A stretch of DNA of 46,050 nt from CAYXDO01 sp964463485 (GTDB lineage Bacteria > Myxococcota > Kuafuiibacteriia > Kuafuiibacteriales > Kuafuiibacteriaceae), in the NCBI GenBank assembly GCA_964463485.1, contig CAYXDO010000083.1, positions 1 through 46,050 on the forward strand, read 5' to 3'. The notes below the pieces were generated by a model. That model was not told where the DNA came from. It searched no databases and was given only the letters and a program-made list of their open reading frames with translations. Position 1 is the stretch's first letter; every line of letters starts with the position of its first letter. The translations under genes and the position numbers were made by a program. Below are positions 17,177-28,100 of this stretch, one piece after another.

Positions 17177-17956
17177 TCAGTTCGGGAGGTCGTCCTTCTT
17201 CTTGTTCGAGCGCCCGCCGTCGATGACTTCCAGCTGCTTCTCGATGGAGCGCATTTTCCAGCGCAGGGACTTTCGACGGAGGAGGTCCCGCAGAGTGTCG
17301 AGCCTCCAAGCTCCTGTGCACAGGAGAACCGAGGCCGCGATGGCGCCGAAGTGGGACGTGGACGAGATGCCGGAGAAGGACAGCGCCGAGAAGACCTCGA
17401 TCGCCAGCGTGACGAGCACCCAAGTCCTCCCCGTAAAGGTCACCGGAACGAGGAGGAGTTGCATCGGGGAGCTCCAGCTGACGATACCGAAGGCCACCGA
17501 GAGTCCGACGACGATCGCGTCCGCGCCGAGGTGCGGGCCCACCGGCAGAAACATGAACCAACCGTCGATGCCCATGGCGCCTACGACGAGGGCGAAGAGC
17601 ACCGTGGTTGCACCTCCAGCCAGCAGGAAGACGAGGCAGGAGAGGCCAAAACGTCGTGAGCCCCACCAGCGCTCGAGGGGGGCTCCCAGAAAATAGAAGC
17701 CGAGGAGGTTGAAGAAGAGGTGACCTGGGCCACCTGGGTTGTGGACGAAGACGTAAGTAATGGGTTGCCAGATTCGTCCTTCCATCACGCTCGGCGGACT
17801 CAGCGCGAGCAGCTCGAAGATCCCAGGAAAGATCGAGCGAGCGACCAAGAGCTCGACGAGATAGGCGACCGGTAGAGCGATGAGGATCGCGGTGAGTACG
17901 GGGCCGGGCTTCGGGAAGCCTCCGAGGCCGGACGGAGCGACGCGGGCGGGTCTCAC
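17177..17956 (-). CDS. Rhomboid-family membrane protein lacking the catalytic serine
   Basis: A 259-residue protein with six to seven hydrophobic segments. The rhomboid hallmark HxxxN is present (His79, Asn83 in GHLFFNLLGFYFLG), and there is a later His202 in the right place for the catalytic dyad. The GASG active-site loop, however, is GADA (144-147): aligning GADAIVVGL with the family's GASGxxxGL puts Asp at the nucleophile. It is therefore probably a proteolytically dead pseudo-rhomboid that binds rather than cuts membrane proteins. The GTG start overlaps the upstream stop by 4 bases (GTGA). It is the last gene after gltJ and the TIGR04552-like gene. Confidence 0.85.
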   Translation of the reverse strand: MRPARVAPSGLGGFPKPGPVLTAILIALPVAYLVELLVARSIFPGIFELLALSPPSVMEGRIWQPITYVFVHNPGGPGHLFFNLLGFYFLGAPLERWWGSRRFGLSCLVFLLAGGATTVLFALVVGAMGIDGWFMFLPVGPHLGADAIVVGLSVAFGIVSWSSPMQLLLVPVTFTGRTWVLVTLAIEVFSALSFSGISSTSHFGAIAASVLLCTGAWRLDTLRDLLRRKSLRWKMRSIEKQLEVIDGGRSNKKKDDLPN

Positions 17957-19077
17957 GGTCGGGGAGCCTCGATCTCTCGTTTCTGACGTTTTCCGCGTTC
18001 GAGCCGTTGTCGCACCTTGGTACGTTGTCGAGCTTTGTAGAGCGAGTGACGATTCTCTCCGGATTCGTTGGATAGGTCGGTTTGTCGATCTACGACCTGG
18101 AACTCGACGGGAGCAAAGACGACTCGGCCGAGGTCGTCGGAGAGTCGCTCGACGGATCGAGGCAGGTAGCGATCGACGCGCAGGGGCACGTCGGCGACGA
18201 AGTTGACGACCCGGTAGTCGGGTCCGGAGAACTCGTTCTTGTTCTCGTGGGCCATCCCGTCGAGCGGCTCGTTGATCAAGACATCGCCGTGCTCGGGCTC
18301 CTGGACGGCGCGGTTCCCGGATTGGCGGAGCATCGCGTCGAAGTCGACGAGTGAGTTATGAGTTTGGAGCGGCACCACGTAGTTGACTGGAAGGAGCTCT
18401 CGGACGAGGCCGAGGACGAGGGGCGGGACGTCCTCGCGGCGCTCCACGACGAAGCGGAAGCGGAGCTTGTCGAAGATTTGAGCGGACTGAGTATCCTTCT
18501 TGGCGAGCAATTTCGAGAGCACCGAGTTTCGCGTCTTGCGATTGCCCGAGAAGAGCACGATGGGGAACTTGCGTTCCAGCATGCCGCGCACGACGCGCTC
18601 GACCTTGGCTTGGACGAGGATGGCGAGCTCGGCTTGGGAGAGCGGCAGGACGTTGAGGAGCTCCTGAGCCTCCGCGTGGTGGACGACGTGCATGACTTTG
18701 AGCATCAAACACGCGAAGAAGCGCTCGGAGCGACGCGAGGAGACTCCGCTGGCCTTACGAAAGAGGAGTCGCATGTCGTCGGTCTCGGCGAACAGCGGAG
18801 GCACTTTGTAGGCCAGGTGCTCGCGGAGGTAACGGACCGCCTCGTCGCGGATCCTGAGAAAGCGGGCGCGGTCGCGAGGGTCGTCGGGGTCGAGCTCGTT
18901 GACTCGCAAAAAGGCGTCGATCTCGGGATCGGTCTCGACGTGCAGGGTGATCCAGTCGACCACCGAGGAGCCCCTGAGCAGGAGGAGCACGGAGTCCACG
19001 TCGATGCGAGAGAAACGCGCCAGCGGCACAGGATCGCCGTCGGGGTGATGGGTGTGTACGGTTCGGTCGATGGTCAC
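17953..19077 (-). CDS. TIGR04552-like uncharacterised protein
   Basis: A 374-residue soluble protein resembling a family I remember as TIGR04552, known mainly from Myxococcota; the assignment is from memory and moderate. The central block IFDKLRFRFVVE followed by a run of helices is faintly like the RelA/SpoT nucleotidyltransferase core, which is only a suggestion. The C-terminus is very basic (KARQRTKVRQRLERGKRQ). The GTG start lies 7 bases after the gltJ-like stop and the stop overlaps the rhomboid gene, so the three genes form one unit. Confidence 0.7.
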   Translation of the reverse strand: MTIDRTVHTHHPDGDPVPLARFSRIDVDSVLLLLRGSSVVDWITLHVETDPEIDAFLRVNELDPDDPRDRARFLRIRDEAVRYLREHLAYKVPPLFAETDDMRLLFRKASGVSSRRSERFFACLMLKVMHVVHHAEAQELLNVLPLSQAELAILVQAKVERVVRGMLERKFPIVLFSGNRKTRNSVLSKLLAKKDTQSAQIFDKLRFRFVVERREDVPPLVLGLVRELLPVNYVVPLQTHNSLVDFDAMLRQSGNRAVQEPEHGDVLINEPLDGMAHENKNEFSGPDYRVVNFVADVPLRVDRYLPRSVERLSDDLGRVVFAPVEFQVVDRQTDLSNESGENRHSLYKARQRTKVRQRLERGKRQKREIEAPRP

Positions 19078-19084
19078 TTGAGAC

Positions 19085-21847
19085 TTACAAGCTCACCGGA
19101 AAGTCGATGGGCATTGGCTTTCCGGAGAACTTCGGAAAACGCCACTTGCGGACGGAGTCCAAAATACACCGACCCACGACCGAGCCGTCGAATTTGACCG
19201 GCTGGACGGCGTGCTCGGAGGTTCGACCGCTGTTCAGCAGCACGAATTTCACCGTCATTTTTCCCTCGAGGCGAGGATCGGAGCGTCGCTGTTTGTCGAT
19301 GCAGTCACGAATTTCGTCCTTGTGCTTGCGCAGCTCCCGCAGGATTTCGTCATCCTCGAGCTGGGTGGGGACGCTGTCGGCCTCCTCCACCACCGGACGC
19401 TTGCGGGGTCGGTTGGCGCCGGCCAAGAGCGCGTCGGGGTCCAGACTGTCCACGTCCGGCTCCGGCGGGGGCGGCGGGGGCTTCCTGGCAGGGGGCTCTT
19501 CGTCTTCCTCGTCGTCCCTTGGTTCTTTCTTCTTGGTGGGTGCTGGCTTCTTGCGGTCGAGGTCCCTTTCCTTCTTCTTGGTCTTGGCCTCTTCGTCGAG
19601 GCTCGGCAGCGGCGGCTCTGCCGCAGCCTCGACCGCGAGGCCTGCATCGGGGGCAGCGACGGGGGCGACCGGAGGGGGCGGGGGAGGCGGAGGAGGCGTC
19701 GCCTGCGACAGCTCGGTGGGTTTCGGAGCCGGCGTGGTGGGCACGGGTGTCGGCGAGCGGAACAACAACACCGCCAACAGCATGACGATGACGAGGCCCA
19801 TTCCACCGATCCCGATCAGCACCCAATTCGGGCGGCGGCCGACGATCGGTCGGCTCGCGGCGACCGCGGCCACGTCGGGGGCCGCCTTTGGGAGCGGCGA
19901 GAGCGTCGCGCTCGAATCGTTCTCCGAACCCTTGAACGCCTGGAGGCCCGTCATGGACGGCTCGCTGAGTAGGCTCGAGAGCGCGTCCGAAGGCGGAGGG
20001 AGCGTGCTACCGCCCGCGAGGCCGGACTTCTTCTTACCATTATCGGCGATCTCGTCGGCCGCGAGAGACGCAAGCGCGCTAGCGGCAGAAGGACGCCAAG
20101 AGGGCTCGTCGTCTCCCGGATGCTCGGGGACCGCGCCGGTCGCGCCGAGTGTCACCGAGCTCTGGCCGAGCAACCCGCCCGTCGCGCCCAAACTCTCCGT
20201 AGAGAGTCTCGCGCTCGGGGGCGGAACGGAGGGTACGATCTCCAGCTTCGGCCGAATCGGCGCTGAATCGTCGAGGGGCGCGGTAGCGGAGAGCGCAGGT
20301 GACTCTCCAGGACTCAGGTGGTCGGTGAGTGCGTCCGCGCCTTCGGACCAGGCTGGTCGGGCGCGAGGCGGGGACGACTCTCGAATCGACGCCGAGATCG
20401 AAGGAGACGGTGAAGCGGAGAGCCCAGTGGCTGGCTCGGGAGTGTCCGTTCGAAGCGGCGCGATCGTCCGCGAGTAACTCGGCGCACTCTCCTCCGCCGG
20501 AGCCGCCGGGGGCCCGTCCATGGGACCCAAGGCCTCGAGCTCGGGAACGAACCGAACCTGAACCCAGTCGGACATGCCCGCTCGCCAACAGAGTGTGTTG
20601 GCGTCGACCAGCTTCCTATCCCAATGACCCTGGATTTCCTGAAAACCGAGGGGCCCGACTTGCTCGTCGTTGATCGCCACGAACCACTCGACAGGCTCCG
20701 TCGTCGCGACCGTGGGCTCCGCTTCGCGAGCCTTCTGATTGAGGTTGTCAACCGAGCCCGTGTCGAGCACCCGAGTGGGTAACTTGTCCGAGGAGAGCGC
20801 TCCCTGACCGACCGCTGCGAAGGGGTCGTTCATCCCGGGCTCGGCTCCGGCCCCCCCAAAGACTGCGTCGAAGGCCGACCCAAGCTCACTCTCGAGCTCC
20901 TCGTGAGAGTGTGGCATCTCGGACGACGGGTGACTGATCGCGCCGAAACTCTCGGCGGTGGGTTCGAAATGAGGGTTGGGAGAAGTCGGGACACTCGGAA
21001 AATGCGAAGGCGCGGCGTCGAGCGCGCCCTGAGTGGACTCTGCGCTCGGGTCGAAGGAGTCCGTGGATTCGGAAGACTCACCTGACTCGAACGAGTCCGC
21101 GCGCGGTCGGCTCAGCGAAACGGCCTCGGCGCGACCGAGGGCGTTCATGTCCCGCGCTGTCATGAAAGGTGCGGGCTCGTTCAAACCGGACCCAAACCCT
21201 CCAAGAGATCGGGCGAGCTCGGGCGCCGCCCCCACATTGGTGTTTTGCTCCTCGACCTCGCCGACCGGCGCTCCGGCACTCCCAAACGCGGAATCTGGGG
21301 GACGCGCCACCGGATCGAAATCCACACGTGTCGCGGGCTCCTCGTCGCCGGTGCGCGTGCTCATGGCGGCGCGCCCGAGGGGATCCGGGGAGAGCGATCC
21401 GCCTAGGCCCGCACCCTCGAAGGGTGAAGAGCCGGTAGGTTCAGACGCGATGGATGCGGTGGGGACTCGCGACGTCAGCGGCAGACCCGTCACGGGGTCC
21501 TCGTCGAATCCCGCGGCGCGGAACTCGGTGCTCACACCCAACTCCGACGACACCCCGAGCTCGGACAACAACGCGCTCGTAGCCGTCGGGCTGGGCCCCC
21601 CCGCCGACGATGACAAGGAGACCGTGAACTCTTCGTCCGCCGCCGCCTTGGCGCGGGCTCCGTTGGCTTTGGCCGGGACCGAAGGCTTCTCGTCAGGCGG
21701 CACCGACTTCGTGTCCGGCTTGTTCTTCCCGGTTCGAAGAACGATGACCTGGCTGCATTTCTTACATCGGACCTTGACGCCCTTCGGGCCGATCTTGGTG
21801 TCGGCGATCATGTACTGAGCGCCGCAGGAATCACACGAGAACTTCAT
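19085..21847 (-). CDS. gltJ: AgmX/GltJ-like gliding-motility protein (zinc ribbon, GYF, TM, AgmX/PglI C-terminus)
   Basis: A 920-residue inner-membrane protein. Domains in order: a Cys4 zinc ribbon of the MJ0042 type (Cys5, 8, 28, 31); a long Ser/Pro/Glu-rich linker; a GYF_2 domain (386-440, WFVAINDEQVGPLGF, WVQVRFVPEL); more linker; one membrane helix (674-696); a Pro run and Lys/Glu-rich stalk; and an AgmX/PglI TonB-like periplasmic domain (831-920) with paired Cys849 and Cys894. This is the architecture of M. xanthus GltJ (AgmX), which links the cytoplasmic focal-adhesion complex to the envelope. M. xanthus GltJ is, as I recall, reported with two such C-terminal modules; I see one. It sits beside a GltI-like TPR gene, as in that species. 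Confidence 0.8.
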   Translation of the reverse strand: MKFSCDSCGAQYMIADTKIGPKGVKVRCKKCSQVIVLRTGKNKPDTKSVPPDEKPSVPAKANGARAKAAADEEFTVSLSSSAGGPSPTATSALLSELGVSSELGVSTEFRAAGFDEDPVTGLPLTSRVPTASIASEPTGSSPFEGAGLGGSLSPDPLGRAAMSTRTGDEEPATRVDFDPVARPPDSAFGSAGAPVGEVEEQNTNVGAAPELARSLGGFGSGLNEPAPFMTARDMNALGRAEAVSLSRPRADSFESGESSESTDSFDPSAESTQGALDAAPSHFPSVPTSPNPHFEPTAESFGAISHPSSEMPHSHEELESELGSAFDAVFGGAGAEPGMNDPFAAVGQGALSSDKLPTRVLDTGSVDNLNQKAREAEPTVATTEPVEWFVAINDEQVGPLGFQEIQGHWDRKLVDANTLCWRAGMSDWVQVRFVPELEALGPMDGPPAAPAEESAPSYSRTIAPLRTDTPEPATGLSASPSPSISASIRESSPPRARPAWSEGADALTDHLSPGESPALSATAPLDDSAPIRPKLEIVPSVPPPSARLSTESLGATGGLLGQSSVTLGATGAVPEHPGDDEPSWRPSAASALASLAADEIADNGKKKSGLAGGSTLPPPSDALSSLLSEPSMTGLQAFKGSENDSSATLSPLPKAAPDVAAVAASRPIVGRRPNWVLIGIGGMGLVIVMLLAVLLFRSPTPVPTTPAPKPTELSQATPPPPPPPPPVAPVAAPDAGLAVEAAAEPPLPSLDEEAKTKKKERDLDRKKPAPTKKKEPRDDEEDEEPPARKPPPPPPEPDVDSLDPDALLAGANRPRKRPVVEEADSVPTQLEDDEILRELRKHKDEIRDCIDKQRRSDPRLEGKMTVKFVLLNSGRTSEHAVQPVKFDGSVVGRCILDSVRKWRFPKFSGKPMPIDFPVSL

Positions 21848-21890
21848 GAAGGGCCGTTCCTTCCGCGGCTCGACGAGCGCAGAACGGGTG

Positions 21891-21920
21891 ATCGTAGGGA
21901 GAGGCTGGAGCCCGCGTCAA
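21891..21920 (-). promoter_or_regulatory. Candidate promoter for the gltJ-like gene
   Basis: TTGACG (complement of 21915-21920) and TACGAT (complement of 21891-21896) are 18 bases apart. Transcription would start about 40 bases before the ATG at 21847, and GGAAGGA gives a plausible Shine-Dalgarno. It lies directly after a structured spacer. Confidence 0.5.
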
Positions 21921-21949
21921 GGTTTGGAACCCGCATGCCTGCGTTACAC

Positions 21950-22066
21950 CTCGGCCGTTGGAACGATCGAGGAAGGCTGAAGGGTCTAGTGCCTAGCAGC
22001 GCGCGGGCCGACGACCCGGCGCGTAGGCCGCCGGATGGGGCGGTCCCCGAAAGCCTAACGGCCGAG
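21950..22066 (-). other. Nested inverted repeats in the gltI-gltJ spacer
   Basis: A perfect 10-base inverted repeat, CTCGGCCGTT (21950-21959) and AACGGCCGAG (22057-22066), encloses a hairpin of CGCGCGGG (22000-22007) with CCCGGCGCG (22015-22023, one bulge) and a small GGGG/CCCC stem (22037-22048). There is no T-run. It could end the giant TPR transcript or form a structured RNA. The rest of the 285-base gap (21848-22132) holds only the promoter candidate. Confidence 0.45.
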
Positions 22067-22132
22067 CCCATTCCGCCCGCTAGATAGCCCGACTTCCCCT
22101 GGCCGTGGCATCGGAAAACGCGCGCCCATTGG

Positions 22133-25100
22133 TCACTCCCGCACATCGGCCCGGGTGGACTTTGGCGGAACCACGAGGCCGATGTGCTCCCGGAGCGCGA
22201 AGTGGTCTTCCGAGAGGAGAAAGTTTTTCAAATGTGTGAGCCGCCTTCGGTGCGAGACCTCGACGATGATGTCGCTCGTGTCCTCGAGGGCTTTGTCGGC
22301 GATGCGGACGTCGCCGCACATGAGCAGCCCAACGCGAGACGCGGTGTGCTCGACGCCTTTGACGTAGTTCGAGACCTTCTCCATGTCGCGCTGTTTGACG
22401 CAGCGCAACACGGGATCGCGAAGGGCGTCGATGTACGGCTTCTCCATCTTGAGTAGCTCGCGAGACCAGGCTTGGATCAGGTTCTCCTTGACGTCGAGCT
22501 GAACGCGACTGCCTTCCTTGACGTAGATCCGAATGGCGCCTTCGACGCAGGCGACCACGTGCTCGGGCGTGAGCGAGCGGATGGGCGCGAGCTCGGGCCG
22601 CAGGCACGCGAGCTGTCGCCCTAGAGTCCAAAGGATTTGCCGAGCAGGGACGTCTCCGAAGATCGCGCTGTTCTCGCCAGCGAACAAGACGGGGACGCGA
22701 CCGGGGAGCAAGCGCGGAGGCTCCTCGCTGGCGACGCGCAGGTAGTGGTCGACGTCGCCGGACGCGAGCGCGTCGGCGAGCTGCTTGTACATGTTGAAGT
22801 AAAGCAGGTCGGTCTTCTTGCCACCGGCCGCGAGATCGAGACGCTCCTTCTTTCGGTTGAGCGCTCGATCGCGTTGCGGTCCTTCGAAGAGATGCGTGGC
22901 GCCGCGATAGATTATCTTGAGCACGTCGGCGATCGCATTGCGGCAGTAAGGATGGAACACGCGCGTGCGCCAGAGTTGATCGTTGAGGGATCGCACGGGC
23001 GCGCCCGGGACCTTCTTGAGGAGCCGTCGGTAGGCGTCGATCTCGGACTCGTCGGCGGCGCGTAGCAGGATCAACGCGCCGATGGAGCAGAGGACTCGGT
23101 CTCGGCGATCGAGGCGATGATAGAGCTCGTAAAGCTTTCTCGGCGGCAGCGGGGAGTGGGTGGCGTCGTAGAGCTGGTGATAGATCTCGATGGCCTCGCC
23201 GAGCGTCTCGGGCTTGGCGCTCAACATCTCGGCGAGCGTGAGGGCGGTGTCGTGTTGCTCGGGATCGAGCTTCAGGACGACCTGGTAAGCGGTCTTGGCG
23301 CCGTCTGGGTTGTCGAGCTTCTTTCGATAGAGCTCACCGAGCGCCTTCCACAGCGCGACGCGCGCGCCTTTTTGGCTCGGGTCTTTCGGGAGGCGCTCGA
23401 GCATGCGGCGATAGTTGACCTCGAGCGTGCCCCACTTGCGCTCTTTCGCGAGGATGCTCTCGATGCGAGAGAAGGCGTCGATGTGGCGGAAGTCGATGTC
23501 GAGGGCCGAATTGAGGGCCTCGACGGCGCGTTTGGTGTCGCCGAGATCGCGCTCGCTGATCGTGGCGAGCTCTACGAAGGCGTCGCGCTTCTCCTGGCCG
23601 GATTCGATGAGGCGCAGGTAGGCCGTGAGCGAGTCGGCTCCGCGTTCGTGCTGGCCGGTCTGCCCGTAGAGCGTCGCGAGCGCGCGCAGGACATTGCGGT
23701 CGTTCGGGCGAAGCCGCCGAGCCTCCGCGTAGGCGTCGATCGCGCGATATTGATCGTCGATCGGACCGCGGCACAGCTCGGCTTGCGCGACGAGCTCCTC
23801 GAACTTCTCGTCGTCCGGCAGAAAATCGAGGAGGCGGATGCGCGTCTCGTACGCTTCCTCCCAGTCGCCGGCCCGCTCACACAAGCGCGAGAAGGATCGC
23901 AGCGTGGGGATGTGGTGAGGGTCGAGATCGAGGGCGCGATCGAAGAAGCGTCGCGCGCGGTCGAGCTCTTCGAGCCGCATCGCGATGTCGCCGAGCTGGA
24001 AGTTGAGATCCACGACCTCGGTGTCGGTGAGCGATTCGCGATGGTGGCTCAGGATGAGCTGAAAGACTTCCTGAGCTTTCTGCCAGCGCTCGGCGCGGAT
24101 GAGCGCGGCCGCGAGGCCCTCGAGCGTAGGAAGGTAGGTTCGGTCGATCTCGTAGCTCTTCTGATAGCGCTCGAGCGCGCGGTCCTCGGCGCCGAGCTTT
24201 TCGGAGATGAAGGCGAGCCGATACCATTGGCGACAGAGGTCTTCGCGGTCGTCTTCGTTCTCGAGCTTGCCGACGAGGAGCTCGATCAGCTTCTCGGCCT
24301 TGGGCCAGCTCTCGGCGACGAAGTAGAGCTCGGAGAGGCTTCGAAGCGCGGGCAGGTGCTCCGGCTTGGCCTCGAGCGCGCGCTCGAACAGGCGCACGGC
24401 TTCGACCCCACGGCCCAATCGCTCGTTGGCGGTCTCGGCAGCGTCGGTGTACTGATTGGCCTTCGCCTCCTTGTCCTTGGTGAACTCGGCGCGCTGGACC
24501 TGGAGGCGTAGGACCTGGTCCCAAGCCTCTTCTCCTTTGAAGATGCCGATCAACGCGGCGAGGGACTCGTCGTGGCCTGAATCGATCTCGAGGGCCCTTT
24601 GAAACGAGGTTCGGGCGCTCTCTGGATCCGAGAGCCGCTCCTCGTGGATGCGCCCCGCGCGGAAGTGCAAGTCCACCGCGGCCGGCACCTTGCCGATGAT
24701 CGCGGCCTCCTTCTGGATCATCTCGAGCGCGCTGAACCAGCTGTTGGCTCGCTCGTAGAGCTCGCCGAGGCCATGCAGCGCCGAGAGGGAACGATCGTCC
24801 ACGCGGAGCGCGGCGAGGCGCGCCTTCTCTTCTTGCCGGGGATCGTCGAGCTTCTCGGGGCCGTACACGTCGGCCATCGCGAGGTGGAGCTCGACGCTCT
24901 TCTTCGGATCGCTGGTGAGCCCGAGGTGATGTCGATAGGTGTCGACGAGACGGCGCCATACGCCCGCCGCGAGATCGACCCGTTCGAGGGCCTCGAGGGT
25001 CGGGATGTGGTTGGGATCGATCTCGAGGATGCGCTCGAGGGTCGAAGCGGCCGCGTCGAGGTCGCGATATTTTTCTTCGCGAATTTCGGCTGCGCGCGTC

Positions 25101-28100
25101 AGCAGACGGATCGTGTCGTTCTTCGCGGTCGCGAAGCCCGATTGCTGCTCGTAGACCTCGAGCAGCTCGCCGTAGCGATCCTCTTCGATGAAGAGCTCCT
25201 CGAGCTTGCCGAGGGCCTCTGCGTGGACCGGTTGGAAGTTGAGGACCTCTCGATAGGCTTCGATCGCGTCCTCACGGAGGTTGAGCCGCTCGAGGTAGAC
25301 CTTCGCGATCTCGAGCTGGATCGGAACCTTGGCGCCGGCGTTTTCGAGGCGGTCCTTTCGGCGCTCGTGGATCTCGATCAGCGGGCCCCACTCCTCGGCC
25401 TTGGTAAGCAGTCGAACGAGCTCCTCGAGCGGGCGCGGATCGTCCGCATCGAGCGCGAGGATTCGACGCCACGTCGCGATCGCCGCGGAGAGCTCCTTGA
25501 CCTTCCGCTCTTCGATCGCGGCGATCGATTGGAGCTCAGCCTTCTTCTCGTCGATCGTTTCGAGACGAGCGATGCGATCGAGCTTCAGCTCGACGACGTC
25601 GTCCCATCGCTCGGACTCCGAAAGCAGCCGCTCGAGGCGCACACCGGCGTCGCGGTCGTCTGGCTTGGACGAGAGGACGAGATCGAGATGTCGCTCGGCT
25701 TTGCTCTTGTCCGAGAGCTTGTCCGAGTAAATCTCGGCGAGGCGACGACGCAGCTCGATCGATCGCTCGAGGGCGAGCTGATCGACCTGCTCTTCGTAGA
25801 CGTCGGCGAGGATCTCCCAGCCCTCGGTCTCCTCGGCGAGTCGCTCCGCAATAGCCTGCGCCGCAGGGTCGCCGTTGGTTTCGGCGAAGGCGCGACAGGC
25901 CGCAGGAAACGCCAGCTCTTTTTGCCCGAGCTTCTTCTCCTGTAGGTCGATGATCGTGAACAGGAGCTTCCTGCGCTCGTCCGGATCCTCAGAGAGCTCG
26001 AGGCGCTGGCCGTGGATGTTGACCAGCTTTCGGAACTCACTCGCCGACTCGTAAAGTACGGTCAGCGCTTTGTAGGCTCGCTCCTCGCGTGGATCGAGCT
26101 CGAGGATCTTCTCGTACGCCTGGGCAGCACCACCGCGCCGCTGGATCTTCCGCTCGTAGAGATCGGCGATCGAAAACAGGACCTCGATCCGCTGGCCGGG
26201 GTCCTCGGTCCTCTGAACACGCAGCGTCATCACCTTGATGGCGTCGGGATAGGCGTCGGCCGCGAGGAAGAGCTCCTCGAGGCGCACCAGGTCCGCCATC
26301 TCGTGAGGCTCGACGTCGAGCACACGTTTGGACGCCTCGATCGCTTCTTCGCGACGGTTGAGATGCCGAAGGAAGGTCTCGGCCATCTCGAAGCGGATCC
26401 GCTTCACGCCGCGCGTGTCGGTCTGAAGCGGGATCAACTTTTTGAGGATGGCGATGAGATCTTCCCAACGCTCCGCGGACTGGTAGATCGCGCGCATCGC
26501 GTCGAGCGCGTCGACGTCGGTGGGATTTTTGCGAAGCACCTGCCGCCAAGCGCGCACGGCTTCGTCGACCTCTCCGAGGCGCGTGCCGCGCACGAGGCCG
26601 AGCTGACGTTGTAGTCTCGTGACCTCGCGTTCGTCGCGGGTCGCTTCGAGTTGTCGCTCCAAGAGTTTCGCGAGATCTTGGTAACGGCCGACTTCGTCGT
26701 AGAGCTGCTCGAGACCGAGGATGGCGTCGCGATGAGCGGGCTCGGCGGCGGCCACGGCCTCGAGGAGGAGAATGGCGCGCTCGCGCGTCCCTGCCGCTCG
26801 ATGCAGCTTGGCGAGGCGAAGGGACGCGGCGACGCGCTCCTTTGCGTCGTCCGTGCGTTCGACGAGATCTTCGAGCACGCCGAGCGTGCGAGGGTCGGCG
26901 TCGTCGAACAAACGCGCGAGACTTCTTAGAACGAGAAGGTCGTCCGGCCGAATGGCTCGCGCTTGTTCGTACCAACGGATCGCTTCCTCGGGCTCGCTCA
27001 GTCGCTCGTCCCAGACTCGGGCCAGACGGACGACGAGGCTCGCCTTCAGCTCTCGATCGTCGTCGGCGATCTCGATGCGGCGCTCGATGATGTCTGCGAG
27101 GGCGCTCCATCGACCGAGGGAGCTGTTGAGACGATCGAGGGCCTCGGCCGCCTCGGGCTCCATCGGACGCTCTTCGAGCACCCGCTGCCACGCGTTTACG
27201 GCTTTGCCTTTGTCTCCGACTTCGGTCTCGATCAGGCGCGCAATCGTGATGTCGAGCGCCACTCGATCGTCGGTCTGAAGTCGGCCGCGCACCGCTTCGA
27301 AGACCTCCACGACGCGCTCGGACTGAAGGATCTCTCGGCCGAGCTCGACCAGATCCTCGCGAACGTCGAGCAGCTCGGGGGCATCCTTCAACACCTGCGT
27401 GAGCGCTTCGAACGCGCGATCGGGTTGTTTGAGCTCGCTCCGGAGAATCCTCGCGATCTCGCGTTTGGTCCCGAGCCGCGTGACGGGGTCGGCGACGATC
27501 TGGACCTTGATGCGGAGGATCTCGAGCAGCGACGCAAAATCGCGAGCCCTCGCCAACGCCTCGACCAAGACGTCGGCCATCTCGAGGGCAGCGCGAGCCT
27601 CGTCCTCCGCGAGCGCATCCTCGATGCGCTCCCGCAAGAAGTCGCGGGTCGCCTCGTGATCCGGAATGACGTCGAGGATGCGGCGGACGACGGCGAGGCC
27701 GCCGAGCCTGTCACCGAGCTCGTCCATGCGGAGCCGCGCGAGCCTGAGGAGGTGCTCGTCGGCCGGGAGCCCCTCGCGGACCCTGAGCGTGACTACACGA
27801 TCGAGCAGGTCAGCGAGGTCGCCATGTCGCTGAGCCTCCTCGAGCAACACGGCGAGGCTCTCGAGCGCCTCGCGATCGTCCGGAGCAAACTCCAGCAGGC
27901 GTCTCAGCGTCCCGATCGCACCTGCGGAGTCGTCGAGCCTCGAGGACTGCACGTCCGCGAGGCGTTTCATTCGGTCGACGCGGAACTCCACGTCGTCGGT
28001 CTGAGCCACCTGGCGGCGGTAGATCTCGGCCAGCGACGCGTACTCCCCGGCCTTGTCGTACAGGCGCTCGAGCGCGGCGAGTGAATCGGAATCACCGGGC

